Source of the DNA: SHVO01 sp964576515
Lineage (GTDB): Bacteria; Pseudomonadota; Alphaproteobacteria; Rhodospirillales; Rhodospirillaceae
Direction of reading: 5' to 3'
DNA: 64,000 bases
Assembly (NCBI GenBank): GCA_964576515.1
Contig: CAZNUW010000008.1
Span: 124,001 to 188,000, forward strand
The first letter of the stretch is position 1; every line of letters begins with the position of its first letter. The translations under genes were made by a program, and so were the position numbers. The notes beneath the pieces were generated by a model that saw nothing but the letters and a program-made list of their open reading frames with translations, did not search any database and was not told where the DNA came from. Below are positions 33,096-42,781 of this stretch, in pieces.

Positions 33096-33329
33096 AGATA
33101 TTTACTTCCCTGGTCGCGGATACAGAGGCGCCTGCCGGTTTCGGAACGGACGCGCATCACTCTTTCTATATATACGGTGCTGCGCGCCCGAGACTCCGCG
33201 CGAAAAATTCAAACCGCGCTGGAAAAAAATTCACGCGCGAAGAGGCGCCGCGCCTCGTTCGGCGATTCTATCAATAAATTCAATATGTTTTAAGGTGAGC
33301 GAAACCGACCGCCGTCTCGCCAACCCGCC
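33096..33329. other. Intergenic region upstream of the amidinotransferase-family gene
   Basis: 234 bp. Likely promoter of the leftward hydrolase gene, with an AT-rich patch (TCTATATATAC) near 33166. No terminator with a T tract for the barrel gene was found and no small gene. Confidence 0.35.
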
Positions 33330-34646
33330 CTAGAATTGCACCGTAAGGGCGATGGAGACGATGTGATCGGCGTAACTCGCACCGGTGACGGACGAGGAAC
33401 GGTCGTCGTAGGTATAGCCCGCGCGCGCCTTAAGATTCCGGTTGATCAGATAAGTCGCATTGAACCCGGCTTCCACATACGCATCCTCGCGCTCAATTCC
33501 CCGAAATTGGCTGTCGGTATAGCCGATTGTTCCTTGCAGAATCAGATTTCTGCGCAGTTCGTAGTCCGCAGCCAGGTTGACCCGACGATCGTCGCGTGTC
33601 GCGGCGCCCGACAATGTCGTCTCGTTCAAGCTGCGCGAGGCATCGAAGTGAACGGTGATAAGCGGTGTCGCATACCATTCGAGGCCCGCGCCGTAATTGA
33701 GTCCCGCAACGTCGCCAAGGGGAGCGGCATAGTCTTGGCGCATGTAGCCCACGAAAACATCGCCCTTGATGAGATCCGTCACCAGCAATTCGAGGCCCGC
33801 GTCGACGCGGTAGCCTTCCGAGTCACGGTTAAACCCGGCAAAATCCACCGGCGTCTTGTAGGCGCGTTCGTTGTAGCTCACTTGCACGAAACCGCCATAG
33901 CCCGGTGAAAACTCGACGGCCCCTCTTCCATAGACCGAGTAAACATCCCGCTCGCGAGAAGCATTATCGCGCACGCCGCCGCCGATCAGTTCGGTGTCGC
34001 CATAGTCGAAATGATCGAAGATCGCGCCGACACTAAGACCGACACGGTAGGGCCGGTAGCTGAACGCGAGATCGGCGTGAGAATTGTTATAACGCGTCGG
34101 GCTCGCCGCATTGCCGGGTTCGTCCGGCGACCGCCGCGGTTCATGACGGACGTCGTAAGACGCCGCGCCGGATACGTCGATACCGCGACGAATATCAAAC
34201 CGTCCATTCGCACCGACATCCCAGTCCGTGCGATTTTCGCTCTCAAGGTCGGAATACTGGTACCGGTCTAGGCGCGCATGCAAATCAAGGCGATGGTTCG
34301 ACCACTGGGATTGAAGGCGCGCGGCCGGCGAGAACCTAAAGAAATAATCGCTCTCCGTGTCCTGCTCGGTACGATAGACGTTACTGTCGAAATTCGCTTC
34401 CGTGGTCAGTGAGGGCAGCAACATAAACGCCCCTAGACGGACCCCGAGCGGATCGTAATCCGGCCGGTCACGATCCATTACACCTTGCTGCGCCCATCCG
34501 AGAGATGGAAAGCAGATACTGAAGGCGACGATTGCGCACCCCGCCGCAAAGCGCGGCCCTCGCCCCGCTCCTTCAACCACAGCGATGTTCGCCGTACGCC
34601 GGCGAACGGCACTCCGCCCCATGACAATGATTTCCTGGGTTTGCAT
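33330..34646 (-). CDS. Outer-membrane beta-barrel protein of the exopolysaccharide locus
   Basis: 438 aa. ATG 34646 follows AGGAA at six bases. Signal peptide to L-G-W-A-Q (~53, after a long basic N-terminus). The mature part is made of alternating amphipathic strands with many Tyr/Phe/Asp and a C-terminal strand ending VSIALTVQF, the outer-membrane assembly signal. It resembles the beta-barrel porin family (BBP2-like) that accompanies wza/wzc genes. Divergent from them across a 357-bp region. Probably helps export of the polysaccharide. Confidence 0.85.
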   Translation of the reverse strand: MQTQEIIVMGRSAVRRRTANIAVVEGAGRGPRFAAGCAIVAFSICFPSLGWAQQGVMDRDRPDYDPLGVRLGAFMLLPSLTTEANFDSNVYRTEQDTESDYFFRFSPAARLQSQWSNHRLDLHARLDRYQYSDLESENRTDWDVGANGRFDIRRGIDVSGAASYDVRHEPRRSPDEPGNAASPTRYNNSHADLAFSYRPYRVGLSVGAIFDHFDYGDTELIGGGVRDNASRERDVYSVYGRGAVEFSPGYGGFVQVSYNERAYKTPVDFAGFNRDSEGYRVDAGLELLVTDLIKGDVFVGYMRQDYAAPLGDVAGLNYGAGLEWYATPLITVHFDASRSLNETTLSGAATRDDRRVNLAADYELRRNLILQGTIGYTDSQFRGIEREDAYVEAGFNATYLINRNLKARAGYTYDDRSSSVTGASYADHIVSIALTVQF

Positions 34647-35003
34647 TGAATTCCTATGGAAGCGTTGAATGGTTCAGACGTTGAATGCTTCAGACCGGGC
34701 ATAAGCCGCGCCTAAGAACGCACAACGCGGGAAAACGTTCCCAGCGCGCGTCTTACGCGACTTACCGAGGCGCATCGGCACTTTTGGATCAGCGATAGCC
34801 CACAAAAGTCACACACCTTGGGACGCATGCGCCGCTAGTCTTACCTGCGATTCACGCATCCGCGTGTCTTAGGGCGTCCGGGCTTGCGGTGCACTGAACA
34901 ATTTGTATGTCGCCGCATATCGCGATCGCGCATCGAAGGGCACCTCATCGTTTTACGCCCCGTCATTCATCGCAACCAATTCGTAACGAACGAGAATCAG
35001 TCC
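34647..35003. promoter_or_regulatory. Divergent promoter region of the polysaccharide locus
   Basis: 357 bp without a gene. It holds a tandem 16-bp repeat close to the barrel gene (34664-34695) and several short AT-rich stretches. ORFs opening here (from 34884) run into wza but lack a ribosome binding site. Confidence 0.5.
34664..34695. repeat. Tandem 16-bp direct repeat
   Basis: Two adjacent copies, GTTGAATGGTTCAGAC and GTTGAATGCTTCAGAC, differ at one base. They lie 18 bp upstream of the barrel gene start and could bind a regulator as a direct-repeat dimer site. Confidence 0.7.
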
Positions 35004-35579
35004 ATGCAAGGTCACAGCCGCACACGGATTTTATCGGTCATACTCCTAACCATGTTCATGGTAGCGGGCTGCACTTCACACTCCTCAGCACCGATTGCTT
35101 CCAGCGTTACAGGCGAAGCCGAGCCCTACAAGCTGGGATCCGGAGACAAATTGCGTGTCACCGTCTTCGACGAACCAAATTTGTCGGGGGAATACGCAAT
35201 CTCGGATTCCGGTCAACTCGCACTTCCATTGGTCGGCGAAGTACAAGCACGAGGCCTGAGCGTCGCCGAGTTCTCGGCTGAAGTGACGGCTCAACTTGCG
35301 ACCGGCTATTTGAAAGACCCAAAGGTCTCCGTGGAAGTGATGAATTACCGTCCGTATTTCATCCTCGGAGAAGTAAACAAGCCCGGCCAATACCCCTACT
35401 CCACCGATCTGACCGTCATGAAGGCGATCGCCGCCGCGGCAGGTTCCACATACCGCGCGAATTTGAATAGCGTTCTGGTCAAGAGGGCAGCGGATCAGCA
35501 GGAACGCGAGTACGCCCTGACCGCGACGATGAAGGTGTACCCCGGCGACACCATTCGCATCAAAGAAAGGTTCTTTTAG
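35004..35579 (+). CDS. Polysaccharide export lipoprotein (Wza family)
   Basis: 191 aa. Lipobox MVAGC at about residue 20. The Poly_export domain follows (YKLGSGDKLRVTVFDEPNLSGEYAISDSG in pieces: YKLGSGDKLRVTVF, then GEYAISDSG, then ALPLVGEVQARG), then the SLBB-like part with YFILGEVNKPGQYPYS. Short form, as in the GumB/ExoF-like group. It forms the outer-membrane exit channel with the Wzc-type protein encoded next. Confidence 0.9.
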   Translation: MQGHSRTRILSVILLTMFMVAGCTSHSSAPIASSVTGEAEPYKLGSGDKLRVTVFDEPNLSGEYAISDSGQLALPLVGEVQARGLSVAEFSAEVTAQLATGYLKDPKVSVEVMNYRPYFILGEVNKPGQYPYSTDLTVMKAIAAAAGSTYRANLNSVLVKRAADQQEREYALTATMKVYPGDTIRIKERFF

Positions 35580-35598
35580 TGCTGTCAGCGTGGTCACG

Positions 35599-37842
35599 AT
35601 GAACGGAAACGATATCCCCGCCCTTCCGAGCCCCGTCGCAAGGCCCACGACGCTCTATGTCGACCAGTTGCGGCCGCCGCCGGACGACACCCCGCGCCTG
35701 TTTTTCATGGACATTTTGGCAGCGGTTTGGCGCCGCCGCGTCCCTGCGCTACTTGCCGCAGGTCTCGTCGCGGCAAGCGTGATCGGCGTGGCGGCCTCCT
35801 TGCCGACCCGCTACACCAGCGTATCGAGCATCATGATCGAACCGCGTCACCGTGCAACGGTAAAGGTCGATGAAGTGCTGTCGGCCCTTCCGGCGGAGTC
35901 ATCCGTCATCGATACGGAAGTGGAAGTTCTGCGGTCGCCCGATGTATCGAAGCAGGTCGTGGAGAAATTGAACCTCTACAATGACCCTGAATTCAACCCA
36001 ACGCTCGCCGAACCCAACTTGCTCAAGCGCCTCACAGACGCGGCGCTTAGTCACGTCTGGCCGGCGAGCGCCAATGCCGGGGAACCCGAAGCGCCATCTC
36101 CGGACTCCGTACGCCAAGCCACGTTGAACGCCTTCCGCGAGCGGCTTCATATCGACCGCGCCGGCCTTACCTACGTGATCAAAGTCGCATTCTCGTCGAC
36201 AGATCCGCAGAAGTCCAAGGACGTCGCCGACGCCGTCGTCGACGTTTACCGTGCCGACCAAATCCGCCTCAAGGATGACGCCGTCCAACAAGCGAACGCC
36301 GTGCTCTCCTCCCGCGTGGAAAGTCTGCGTGAAGAGGTCGTCGAGGCCGAACGCGCTATCGCGGAATATACAACCAGCCACGGCCTTTTGAACGCCGCCG
36401 GATCGAACTTGACGGAACGCTCTATTACGACCCTTAGCGCGGAATTGTCGAACGCGAAGGCGGAGCAGGCGCAACATGAAGCCCGACTGACAACGGCGCT
36501 TGACGAGACGCGGCGCGGCGGCAGCAGCGCCCTTGGTGAAGCTGTTGCATCCGACACAGTGCGTGTTCTTCGCCAGCAACAAGCCGAGGTGCTTCGCAAA
36601 AAGGCAGATCTTGAAACACGCTATGGCGACCTGCACCCCGCCATCGTGAATATCCGTCGCGAAGAGTCCGACATACAAGCCGCTATTGACGCTGAAATTC
36701 AGCGCATTGTCGGAAGCTTACGGACGAACGTCGAAGTCGCGCGCGAACGCACCGCGTCATTGGAAGCCAGTGTCGCCGAAGAGCGGCACACATTGACCAA
36801 GAATAGCGCCGCCATGGTCGGACTCGCCGCCCTTGAACGCGACGCTCAGGCTGTACGCGATATCTACAAGTCCTTCCTGACCCGCTTACGACAGACCACG
36901 GAACAAACTGGAATGGGAGGCGCGGATGCGCGCGTGATCGCGCGGGCGAATCTGCCGCTCGGAGCGAGTTTTCCTCCCATGAATCTCGCCTTTGCGGCTG
37001 CCGTCCTCCTTGGCCTGATTGCCGCCGCCCTAGCGGTCGTGATTGCCGAAATGTGGGACGATCGCATCAAGTCGGCCGAAGATGCCGAACGCCAGCTTGG
37101 CCTACCGGTACTGACCGCCATACCGGATATCAAGCATCGCGCGCCGGCGGAATTCGTGGTGGAAAAACCGCTCTCCGCGTTCGCCGAATCCCTGCGAAAT
37201 CTCGAGACGTCGCTGTTCTGCGTCCAGGCCGCGCATCGGCCCAAAGTTGTGACCCTTCTGTCTTCGGTTTCCGGCGAGGGCAAGACGACATGCACTTTGG
37301 CTTTGGGTCGTCTCTGCTCGATGTCGGGCGCTCGGGTGCTGATTATGGATACCGACCTAAGGCATCGTTCGCTCAGCACACAACTCCACTTTGATGATTC
37401 TCCGGGGCTCCTGGAGGCAATCTCAGGTGAAGCGCAGGTGACCGATTGCTTGCAACGGGACCGATTGTCGAGCGCCATGGTCCTTCCCGTTGGCCGTGGG
37501 CCGCTCGCCAATCGCGACTACCTGCAAAGCGCCGCTGCCACACAGGTCTTTCAAAAGCTGCGCGCGGAGTTCGACATTATCCTGATCGATACGGCGCCGT
37601 TGTTGTCCGTGGCTGAACCCCGACTGGTCGCTCATCACGCGGATGCCGCCGTAGTATTGACACGCTGGGACGACACTCCCGCCAACGTCACGGCGGATGC
37701 CGTTCGGATCGCCCGCGCCGCCGACGTTCCCGTCATCGGATTGGCCCTCACGCGGGTCGACGTCCATCGTCAGACCAGTTTCGCCTATTCACCGCACACA
37801 CGAACGGGGCGATATGCCTACGCGTCGTATTGGGAGAGCTAA
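35599..37842 (+). CDS. Wzc-type chain-length regulator and tyrosine kinase
   Basis: 747 aa from ATG 35599 (GTG 35590 also open). N-terminal Wzz domain with a membrane segment at ~48-68 and long coiled coil to ~420, second membrane segment at ~455-480. Kinase part: Walker A SSVSGEGKTT (~555), Walker A' VLIMDTDLR, Walker B ILIDTAPLL. The last 20 residues hold four tyrosines (AYSPH, RYAYASYW), the usual autophosphorylation cluster. It controls polymer length and opens export together with the Wza protein. Confidence 0.93.
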   Translation: MNGNDIPALPSPVARPTTLYVDQLRPPPDDTPRLFFMDILAAVWRRRVPALLAAGLVAASVIGVAASLPTRYTSVSSIMIEPRHRATVKVDEVLSALPAESSVIDTEVEVLRSPDVSKQVVEKLNLYNDPEFNPTLAEPNLLKRLTDAALSHVWPASANAGEPEAPSPDSVRQATLNAFRERLHIDRAGLTYVIKVAFSSTDPQKSKDVADAVVDVYRADQIRLKDDAVQQANAVLSSRVESLREEVVEAERAIAEYTTSHGLLNAAGSNLTERSITTLSAELSNAKAEQAQHEARLTTALDETRRGGSSALGEAVASDTVRVLRQQQAEVLRKKADLETRYGDLHPAIVNIRREESDIQAAIDAEIQRIVGSLRTNVEVARERTASLEASVAEERHTLTKNSAAMVGLAALERDAQAVRDIYKSFLTRLRQTTEQTGMGGADARVIARANLPLGASFPPMNLAFAAAVLLGLIAAALAVVIAEMWDDRIKSAEDAERQLGLPVLTAIPDIKHRAPAEFVVEKPLSAFAESLRNLETSLFCVQAAHRPKVVTLLSSVSGEGKTTCTLALGRLCSMSGARVLIMDTDLRHRSLSTQLHFDDSPGLLEAISGEAQVTDCLQRDRLSSAMVLPVGRGPLANRDYLQSAAATQVFQKLRAEFDIILIDTAPLLSVAEPRLVAHHADAAVVLTRWDDTPANVTADAVRIARAADVPVIGLALTRVDVHRQTSFAYSPHTRTGRYAYASYWES

Positions 37843-37880
37843 CGCGCCTGGAGGGACCGTCAACCCATGGAGACGACATC

Positions 37881-38615
37881 GTGAACCGTAAGGCAAGTGT
37901 CATCGGTTGGACCAGCGGGGCTTTCGAAGCCGCGGCAATCAACGCCCCCCTTCCGCGTCAGAACGTTTCGCAGATATCTCGCTTGCGGCACGGCGCGAAG
38001 AGCAAATCGAGCGTCACATTGAGCGTAAAGCGCGTTTTCGACATCACGGTCGCGGGGATCGCCTTAATATTTTTATTGCCCGTTTTCGTGATCATCGCCG
38101 TCGTCATTAAACTGGATAGTCCTGGCCCCGTCTTCTTCCGTCAATGGCGCTACGGACAAGGCAACCGGCCGATAAGAGTGTGGAAATTCCGGAGTATGGC
38201 GAAGGACCTTTGTGATTCCTCAGGCATCCGGCAGACGACCGAAAACGACTCCCGCATTACGGCGATCGGCCGTTTCCTGCGCCGCTCGAACATGGATGAA
38301 CTCCCTCAGTTGTGGAATGTGTTGCGCGGCGACATGTCGATCGTGGGCCCCCGGCCGCATGCCATCGGGATGCTCGCCGCCGGCCGGAAGTACGAGGACT
38401 TAGTTCCATTCTACTTCGACCGTCACGCGGTCCGGCCCGGCATTACCGGCCTTGCCCAGGCCTTGAGCTACCGTGGTCCGACACACGATCCTTATACCGC
38501 CCGCATGCGCGTTCGCTTGGATCGCGCCTATTGCCGCCGTTTATGCCTTGGACTGGATCTTAAAATTATCCTGCGAACGATACGCACCGAACTACTCAAG
38601 TCATCCGGTTTCTGA
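37881..38615 (+). CDS. Initiating phosphoglycosyltransferase (ExoY/PssY/WbaP C-terminal type)
   Basis: 244 aa from GTG 37881, which has GGAG upstream; TTG 37830 is an alternative. After a polar N-terminus comes KRVFDITVAGIALIFLLPVF (membrane hairpin), SPGPVFFRQWRYGQGN, the WKFRSM motif, RRSNMDELPQLWNVLRGDMS with the catalytic Asp-Glu, and VGPRP. It moves a sugar phosphate from a nucleotide sugar to undecaprenyl phosphate at the inner membrane, starting the repeat unit. Confidence 0.93.
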   Translation: MNRKASVIGWTSGAFEAAAINAPLPRQNVSQISRLRHGAKSKSSVTLSVKRVFDITVAGIALIFLLPVFVIIAVVIKLDSPGPVFFRQWRYGQGNRPIRVWKFRSMAKDLCDSSGIRQTTENDSRITAIGRFLRRSNMDELPQLWNVLRGDMSIVGPRPHAIGMLAAGRKYEDLVPFYFDRHAVRPGITGLAQALSYRGPTHDPYTARMRVRLDRAYCRRLCLGLDLKIILRTIRTELLKSSGF

Positions 38616-38644
38616 CCGAAGGCATCCCCCTAACTGGTAGAGTC

Positions 38645-39823
38645 ATGACAAGCAGAGACGACGATGCTGCGGGAATTTCCAGACCCGCCGAAGAGAAACC
38701 GGAGCTGACGAATGTTTGGGGTCTGCGTACCGACCACAGTGCCTCAGGTCCGAGCGTCTGCGGCGCCCAAAATCCTCAGGTTGAACATGATATTGGGATC
38801 GCCATATCGCGCTATCTCACCGAGCACCACATGCCTGAGCTGGCCTTTTGGGTGGAAGGCGGCGCTCCGGCCGGACTGCGTCTAATCGACTTATGTGACG
38901 TGCTTTATACGTTGCATCTGATCGGACGCGGGAGCGACGTCACTGCACGTGCAAAACGCGACTTTGTCCGGGTGTTTGGACGCAAACAGGCGCCGGGGCG
39001 CTTCACCCGTGGCGGCGACGAACGATTGAACCCGCACCTGACGGCCTATGCTCTGGGCGTCCTCAACCTCCTCAAAATCGATGCGAACGTCCTTGCCGAT
39101 GAATTCTTTCGCGGCGAGCCATGGAATATCGGGGAATTGTTCGACGAACAAACCGGGCTGCCCCGGTGGCCCTCGCATCTCAGTCATCATACATGGCGGG
39201 TGAGTCATTGGATCGGTGGGGCACTTTCGATCGTTCACTCTCTCTGGACCCTCGCCGCCCCTCTCGCTCAAAAAAACAAGCTTCCTGCGCTCGCCCCCCT
39301 GCTCACGCGCTGCGACAGTATTGTCGACGGCGATACCGGGATGCTCCGCGCATACAAATCGCCGCTGCTCCAGAATGTGTTTCGAGCGGTCTATAAAACC
39401 CGTCACGATCCGGACGCCGCCGATATCGGCGGAACGGTCCATCTCCACTGGATCAACTATGCCGCGGATCGCCGCCCTTACAAGGCCTGCCAAGCGCTAC
39501 ATGAACGCGCCTGGAAGATCTTACAGCGCACTCCGTTCATCGAAAGCGTCCCCTATTGCCTGGACTTTGACATCATTCAAATCGTCCGGACCTCTCTACC
39601 GAATGACCCAAACCGGACCGCGGCGCTACGTGTGCGGGCTCTACGGCTCATGGACGATATTACTCGGTTCTATGCCGGCCGCCTGGACGCGGCCTATGCG
39701 CTTCATAAAGTGCCGGGAAGCCTCGCCGCTTTGCACGAATGCGCGTTCGCAGCCGGTGCGCCCATGGTCCCCGGCCTCGGCATTCCCCCTATCGACATCA
39801 TCAAGGAAGCACACTGGTTATGA
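38645..39823 (+). CDS. Protein of unknown function in the polysaccharide operon
   Basis: 392 aa, no signal peptide or clear membrane segment. Helical, rich in Trp, His and Leu, with regularly spaced segments such as TAYALGVLNLLKID, WPSHLSHHTWRVSHWIGG and LHWINYAADRRPYKACQALH. The pattern suggests an alpha/alpha-toroid, as in some glycoside-active or terpenoid enzymes, but no catalytic motif was recognised. It overlaps the WecG-type gene by four bases (ATGA), so it is made with the transferases. A role in sugar transfer or modification is only inferred from context. Confidence 0.7.
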   Translation: MTSRDDDAAGISRPAEEKPELTNVWGLRTDHSASGPSVCGAQNPQVEHDIGIAISRYLTEHHMPELAFWVEGGAPAGLRLIDLCDVLYTLHLIGRGSDVTARAKRDFVRVFGRKQAPGRFTRGGDERLNPHLTAYALGVLNLLKIDANVLADEFFRGEPWNIGELFDEQTGLPRWPSHLSHHTWRVSHWIGGALSIVHSLWTLAAPLAQKNKLPALAPLLTRCDSIVDGDTGMLRAYKSPLLQNVFRAVYKTRHDPDAADIGGTVHLHWINYAADRRPYKACQALHERAWKILQRTPFIESVPYCLDFDIIQIVRTSLPNDPNRTAALRVRALRLMDDITRFYAGRLDAAYALHKVPGSLAALHECAFAAGAPMVPGLGIPPIDIIKEAHWL

Positions 39824-40632
39824 CCCACCCTCAGCCCGCCGCCGAAGACCGCGTTGTCATTGCGAATATCCCTGTGGATCGAATGACGGCCGCCGCGTGG
39901 ACATTTCGCATGGTCCAAGATTGGAAAGATAAGAAAACGACCGGCGCTCCGCCCAAAGTCGTAACGACCGTAAATGGCCAGGTCGTTTCGCTCGCGGCTC
40001 AAAACAAGGCTTATCATGACGCCCTGCTCGCCGCCGATCACGTCGCCGCCGACGGTATGTCCACCGTGTTCGCGTCCAAAATCGTAACAGATTCACCCTT
40101 AGTCGAGCGCGTATCGACGACCGACTGGTTCCATTCGGCCGCGGAGGCGGCATGCATTCATGGGATCAAATTCTACATGCTCGGGGCCTCCTTGGACGTC
40201 ATCGGCGCGACCGCGCAACGCGTACGCCGTCAATATCCGATGCTGCCGTTGGTCGGCTGGCGCGACGGCTACTTCGACCGCAACAAAATCGAGGACGTAG
40301 CCGCTTCCATTCGGGCGACGGGCGCCGATGTCTTGTGGATCGGCGTCGGCAACCCGGAACAACTTTTACTCGCGCATCGACTCAAAGCTCTGCTTCCTCG
40401 CCTGACATGGATTCGGACTTGTGGCGGGCTATTTGACTTCCTGTCAGGAAGCCGTTCGCGGGCGCCGGAGCTCATGCAGCAACTCGGTCTTGAGTGGACA
40501 TATCGCATGGCTCTGGAACCGCGACGGCTTGGCTGGCGATACGCCACGACCAACGTGCATTCGACCTATTTAATGGCGAAGTATTCGCGCTCGTATTCCG
40601 CCGCCAGTGATGAGAATAGAACCGACCCTTAA
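39820..40632 (+). CDS. WecG/TagA/CpsF-family glycosyltransferase
   Basis: 270 aa from ATG 39820. NGQVVSLAAQNKAYHDAL, the ADGMSTVFAS segment with the catalytic Asp, YMLGASLDVIGATAQRV, GWRDGYF and VLWIGVGNPEQLLLAHR with the conserved GxPxQE-like motif are all in order. It adds the second sugar (GT26 family) to the lipid-linked intermediate. The end is convergent, one base from the exostosin-like gene. Confidence 0.92.
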   Translation: MTHPQPAAEDRVVIANIPVDRMTAAAWTFRMVQDWKDKKTTGAPPKVVTTVNGQVVSLAAQNKAYHDALLAADHVAADGMSTVFASKIVTDSPLVERVSTTDWFHSAAEAACIHGIKFYMLGASLDVIGATAQRVRRQYPMLPLVGWRDGYFDRNKIEDVAASIRATGADVLWIGVGNPEQLLLAHRLKALLPRLTWIRTCGGLFDFLSGSRSRAPELMQQLGLEWTYRMALEPRRLGWRYATTNVHSTYLMAKYSRSYSAASDENRTDP

Positions 40633-40642
40633 TTAATAAGGG
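40626..40642. terminator. Convergent hairpin over two stop codons
   Basis: CCCTTA/TAAGGG, 6-bp stem with loop ATTAA, spans the stops of the WecG-type and exostosin-like genes. Weak and without a T tract; termination function uncertain. Confidence 0.3.
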
Positions 40643-41529
40643 GTGGCGTACGCCGCGTGTTCCGGCTGGAGGATCGCCCGCTGCATGAGTAACCGCGACA
40701 CCTCCGCACGAAGAATTTCGCGCGGTATCGTCATCCTTTCCAGCGCCAACGCGAAATTGTGCTCGGCGTCCGCGTACGACCATCGGAGAGCTTCCAGCGG
40801 TTCCGCCATGGACCTGAATCGAAAGCCCGCGTAAGCGGCGCATTCGTCCTCGACGACGGGGATGGCGCCGCACACGATGCTTTCGAAGAACCTATAGGTC
40901 CACCCAATGCCATAGCCGGCAAAATCTCCGGACGGACAGAGGATAAACTCGGACTCGAGCAAGGACGCATAATATCCGCTATTCCATGCCTTGCGTGGAA
41001 AGACCCGTCCGTCATCGGAAAAATCGAATTTCACACCCTGCGTATAGACGCTGTGTCTACGCCTGAAACCTAAGCGTCGGACGGCACGGTTTACGATCCG
41101 CAACGGTAGATTCGCTTGCGACAGGTCTTCCGGCACCCTTACATCCAGGCCTGATCGTTCCAGCCAGGCGTTGAGAACCTTTCTGCGCGCGGCCGTCAAC
41201 AAGCCGGGAAAACAGGCACGCACCTCGCGCCCTCCCGGCCAGCGTTCCCTACAATACTCAAAGGCCGCAAACGGAAATATCAACGCGCGGGTCAGCGATC
41301 CAACACGCGTCTCGGGCTTTAAATGGTCGATCGAAACGTCGGGGAGAACTGGAGCGCGTCCGCTTCCAACCTCGTAGGGCATCCCGAAAACATTCCACAA
41401 TTGCCGCACCTTGTGCGCATCCTTTGGCGCCACGTGCAGCCGGCAACCGGCCTCGACAAGAGCGTGCGCCAGTCGCAACACTTGAATAAGGTTGAACGAC
41501 AGATCAAGGCTGATGGCTGGCCCTGACAT
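40633..41529 (-). CDS. Exostosin-like glycosyltransferase
   Basis: 298 aa from ATG 41529, seven bases after the methyltransferase stop. The C-terminal half has FILCPSGDFAGYGIGWTYRF followed by FESIVCGAIPVVEDE, the nucleotide-sugar binding pattern of the exostosin (GT47) family. The N-terminal half has a Rossmann-like start. Last gene of the leftward sugar-modification operon; it probably transfers the sugar made by the upstream genes. Confidence 0.75.
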   Translation of the reverse strand: MSGPAISLDLSFNLIQVLRLAHALVEAGCRLHVAPKDAHKVRQLWNVFGMPYEVGSGRAPVLPDVSIDHLKPETRVGSLTRALIFPFAAFEYCRERWPGGREVRACFPGLLTAARRKVLNAWLERSGLDVRVPEDLSQANLPLRIVNRAVRRLGFRRRHSVYTQGVKFDFSDDGRVFPRKAWNSGYYASLLESEFILCPSGDFAGYGIGWTYRFFESIVCGAIPVVEDECAAYAGFRFRSMAEPLEALRWSYADAEHNFALALERMTIPREILRAEVSRLLMQRAILQPEHAAYATPY

Positions 41530-41536
41530 GATCCGC

Positions 41537-42781
41537 CTATATGACCTGCAGATGCGGCAACGGCATGATGAATCGGCCGCCCATGTGCATGAACCCCGCG
41601 TTCTGCTCCATGATCTCCGCACCGAAGTTCCACGCCAACACCAGTACATAATCTGGCGCATCCTCGGTGAGGCAATCCACCGGACGGATCGGGAGCTTCA
41701 CGCCAGGCATATACTTTCCGACTTTGTGCGTATTGCGGTCGACGACATAATCGAGCAGGTCAGGCCCGATATTGGCGTAGTTCAGGAGGGTCGCTCCTTT
41801 TGCCGCGGCGCCGTAAGCCGCGATGCGCGCGCCGCGGCCGCGAATTCCACGCATCAAGGTAACGATGTCCTCGCATTTTTGCGTGACCCGCGCCGCGAAA
41901 GACAAGTAGTACGGCAGCGCATTCATGCCCAGCGCGGCTTCCTCGCGCAAAAGCTCATTCAGACGCTCGGTTTTCCCCTCTACCTTGCTCAAGCGTATGC
42001 GCAAAGATCCGCCATGAATGGGAAGACGCTGCGCGTCATTCAAGAAAAGGCCGTGCGCCTCAAAGATCGGGCCGAGAGCGGTGAGCGAATGATAGAATAA
42101 ATGCTCATGATATATTGTGTCGAATTCGCACTTCTCGATCATGTCCCGCAGGTAAGCAAACTCGAGCAGCGCCACGCCGTCTTTCTTTAGAAGGGCGGCC
42201 ATACCCTCTACAAAATCGTGAATATCATCGACATGGGCGATAACGTTGTTGGCGAACAGAACGTCAGCCCGCCTTCCCTCTGCCGCAAGTTTGCGGGCCA
42301 GATCCGCCCCGAAATAGGCTTGCTCTGTGTTGACCCCAATCTCGCGCGCCGCAGCCACCGGACCTTCCGCGGGATCGATTCCAAGCACCGGGACACCGTG
42401 TGCGACGAAGTTTTGAAGCAAATAGCCGTCATTACTGGCCACCTCGACAACCAGGCTCTCGGAGCTCAATTTTCTCTCAGCCAAGACAGAAAGGGCGTGC
42501 TCCCGACTGTGCGCCAATACGGCTGGGCTGAACGAGGAATAGTAGGGATAGTTCCGGCCGAATAATGTCTCCGCCGGCAGGCAATAAGTGACCTGAACCA
42601 ACGCACAGTTCCGGCAGAATGCAAGCTGCAGCGGATAACGCGATTCCGGGCCGCCGAGGTCATCGCGGTCAAGGAGTGCGTTGGCGACCGGCTGCACGCC
42701 GAGGTCAAGGAACACCGACAGGGATGCCTTGTCGCAAGCGCGGCACTTTAGGGCACGCGGTTTGGCGTCATCTATGTACAT
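41537..42781 (-). CDS. NDP-hexose C-methyltransferase
   Basis: 414 aa. N-terminal zinc-binding domain (CRACDKASLSVFLDLGVQP and FCRNCALVQ), a SAM-binding domain (VVEVASNDGYLLQNF, GIDPAEG), the segment DTIYHEHLFYHSL with the catalytic Tyr/His/Glu typical of TylC3/NovU enzymes, and a C-terminal domain with AYGAAAKGATLLNY. It adds a methyl group to the C3 of a 4-keto-6-deoxy sugar nucleotide, giving a branched sugar. Confidence 0.9.
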   Translation of the reverse strand: MYIDDAKPRALKCRACDKASLSVFLDLGVQPVANALLDRDDLGGPESRYPLQLAFCRNCALVQVTYCLPAETLFGRNYPYYSSFSPAVLAHSREHALSVLAERKLSSESLVVEVASNDGYLLQNFVAHGVPVLGIDPAEGPVAAAREIGVNTEQAYFGADLARKLAAEGRRADVLFANNVIAHVDDIHDFVEGMAALLKKDGVALLEFAYLRDMIEKCEFDTIYHEHLFYHSLTALGPIFEAHGLFLNDAQRLPIHGGSLRIRLSKVEGKTERLNELLREEAALGMNALPYYLSFAARVTQKCEDIVTLMRGIRGRGARIAAYGAAAKGATLLNYANIGPDLLDYVVDRNTHKVGKYMPGVKLPIRPVDCLTEDAPDYVLVLAWNFGAEIMEQNAGFMHMGGRFIMPLPHLQVI

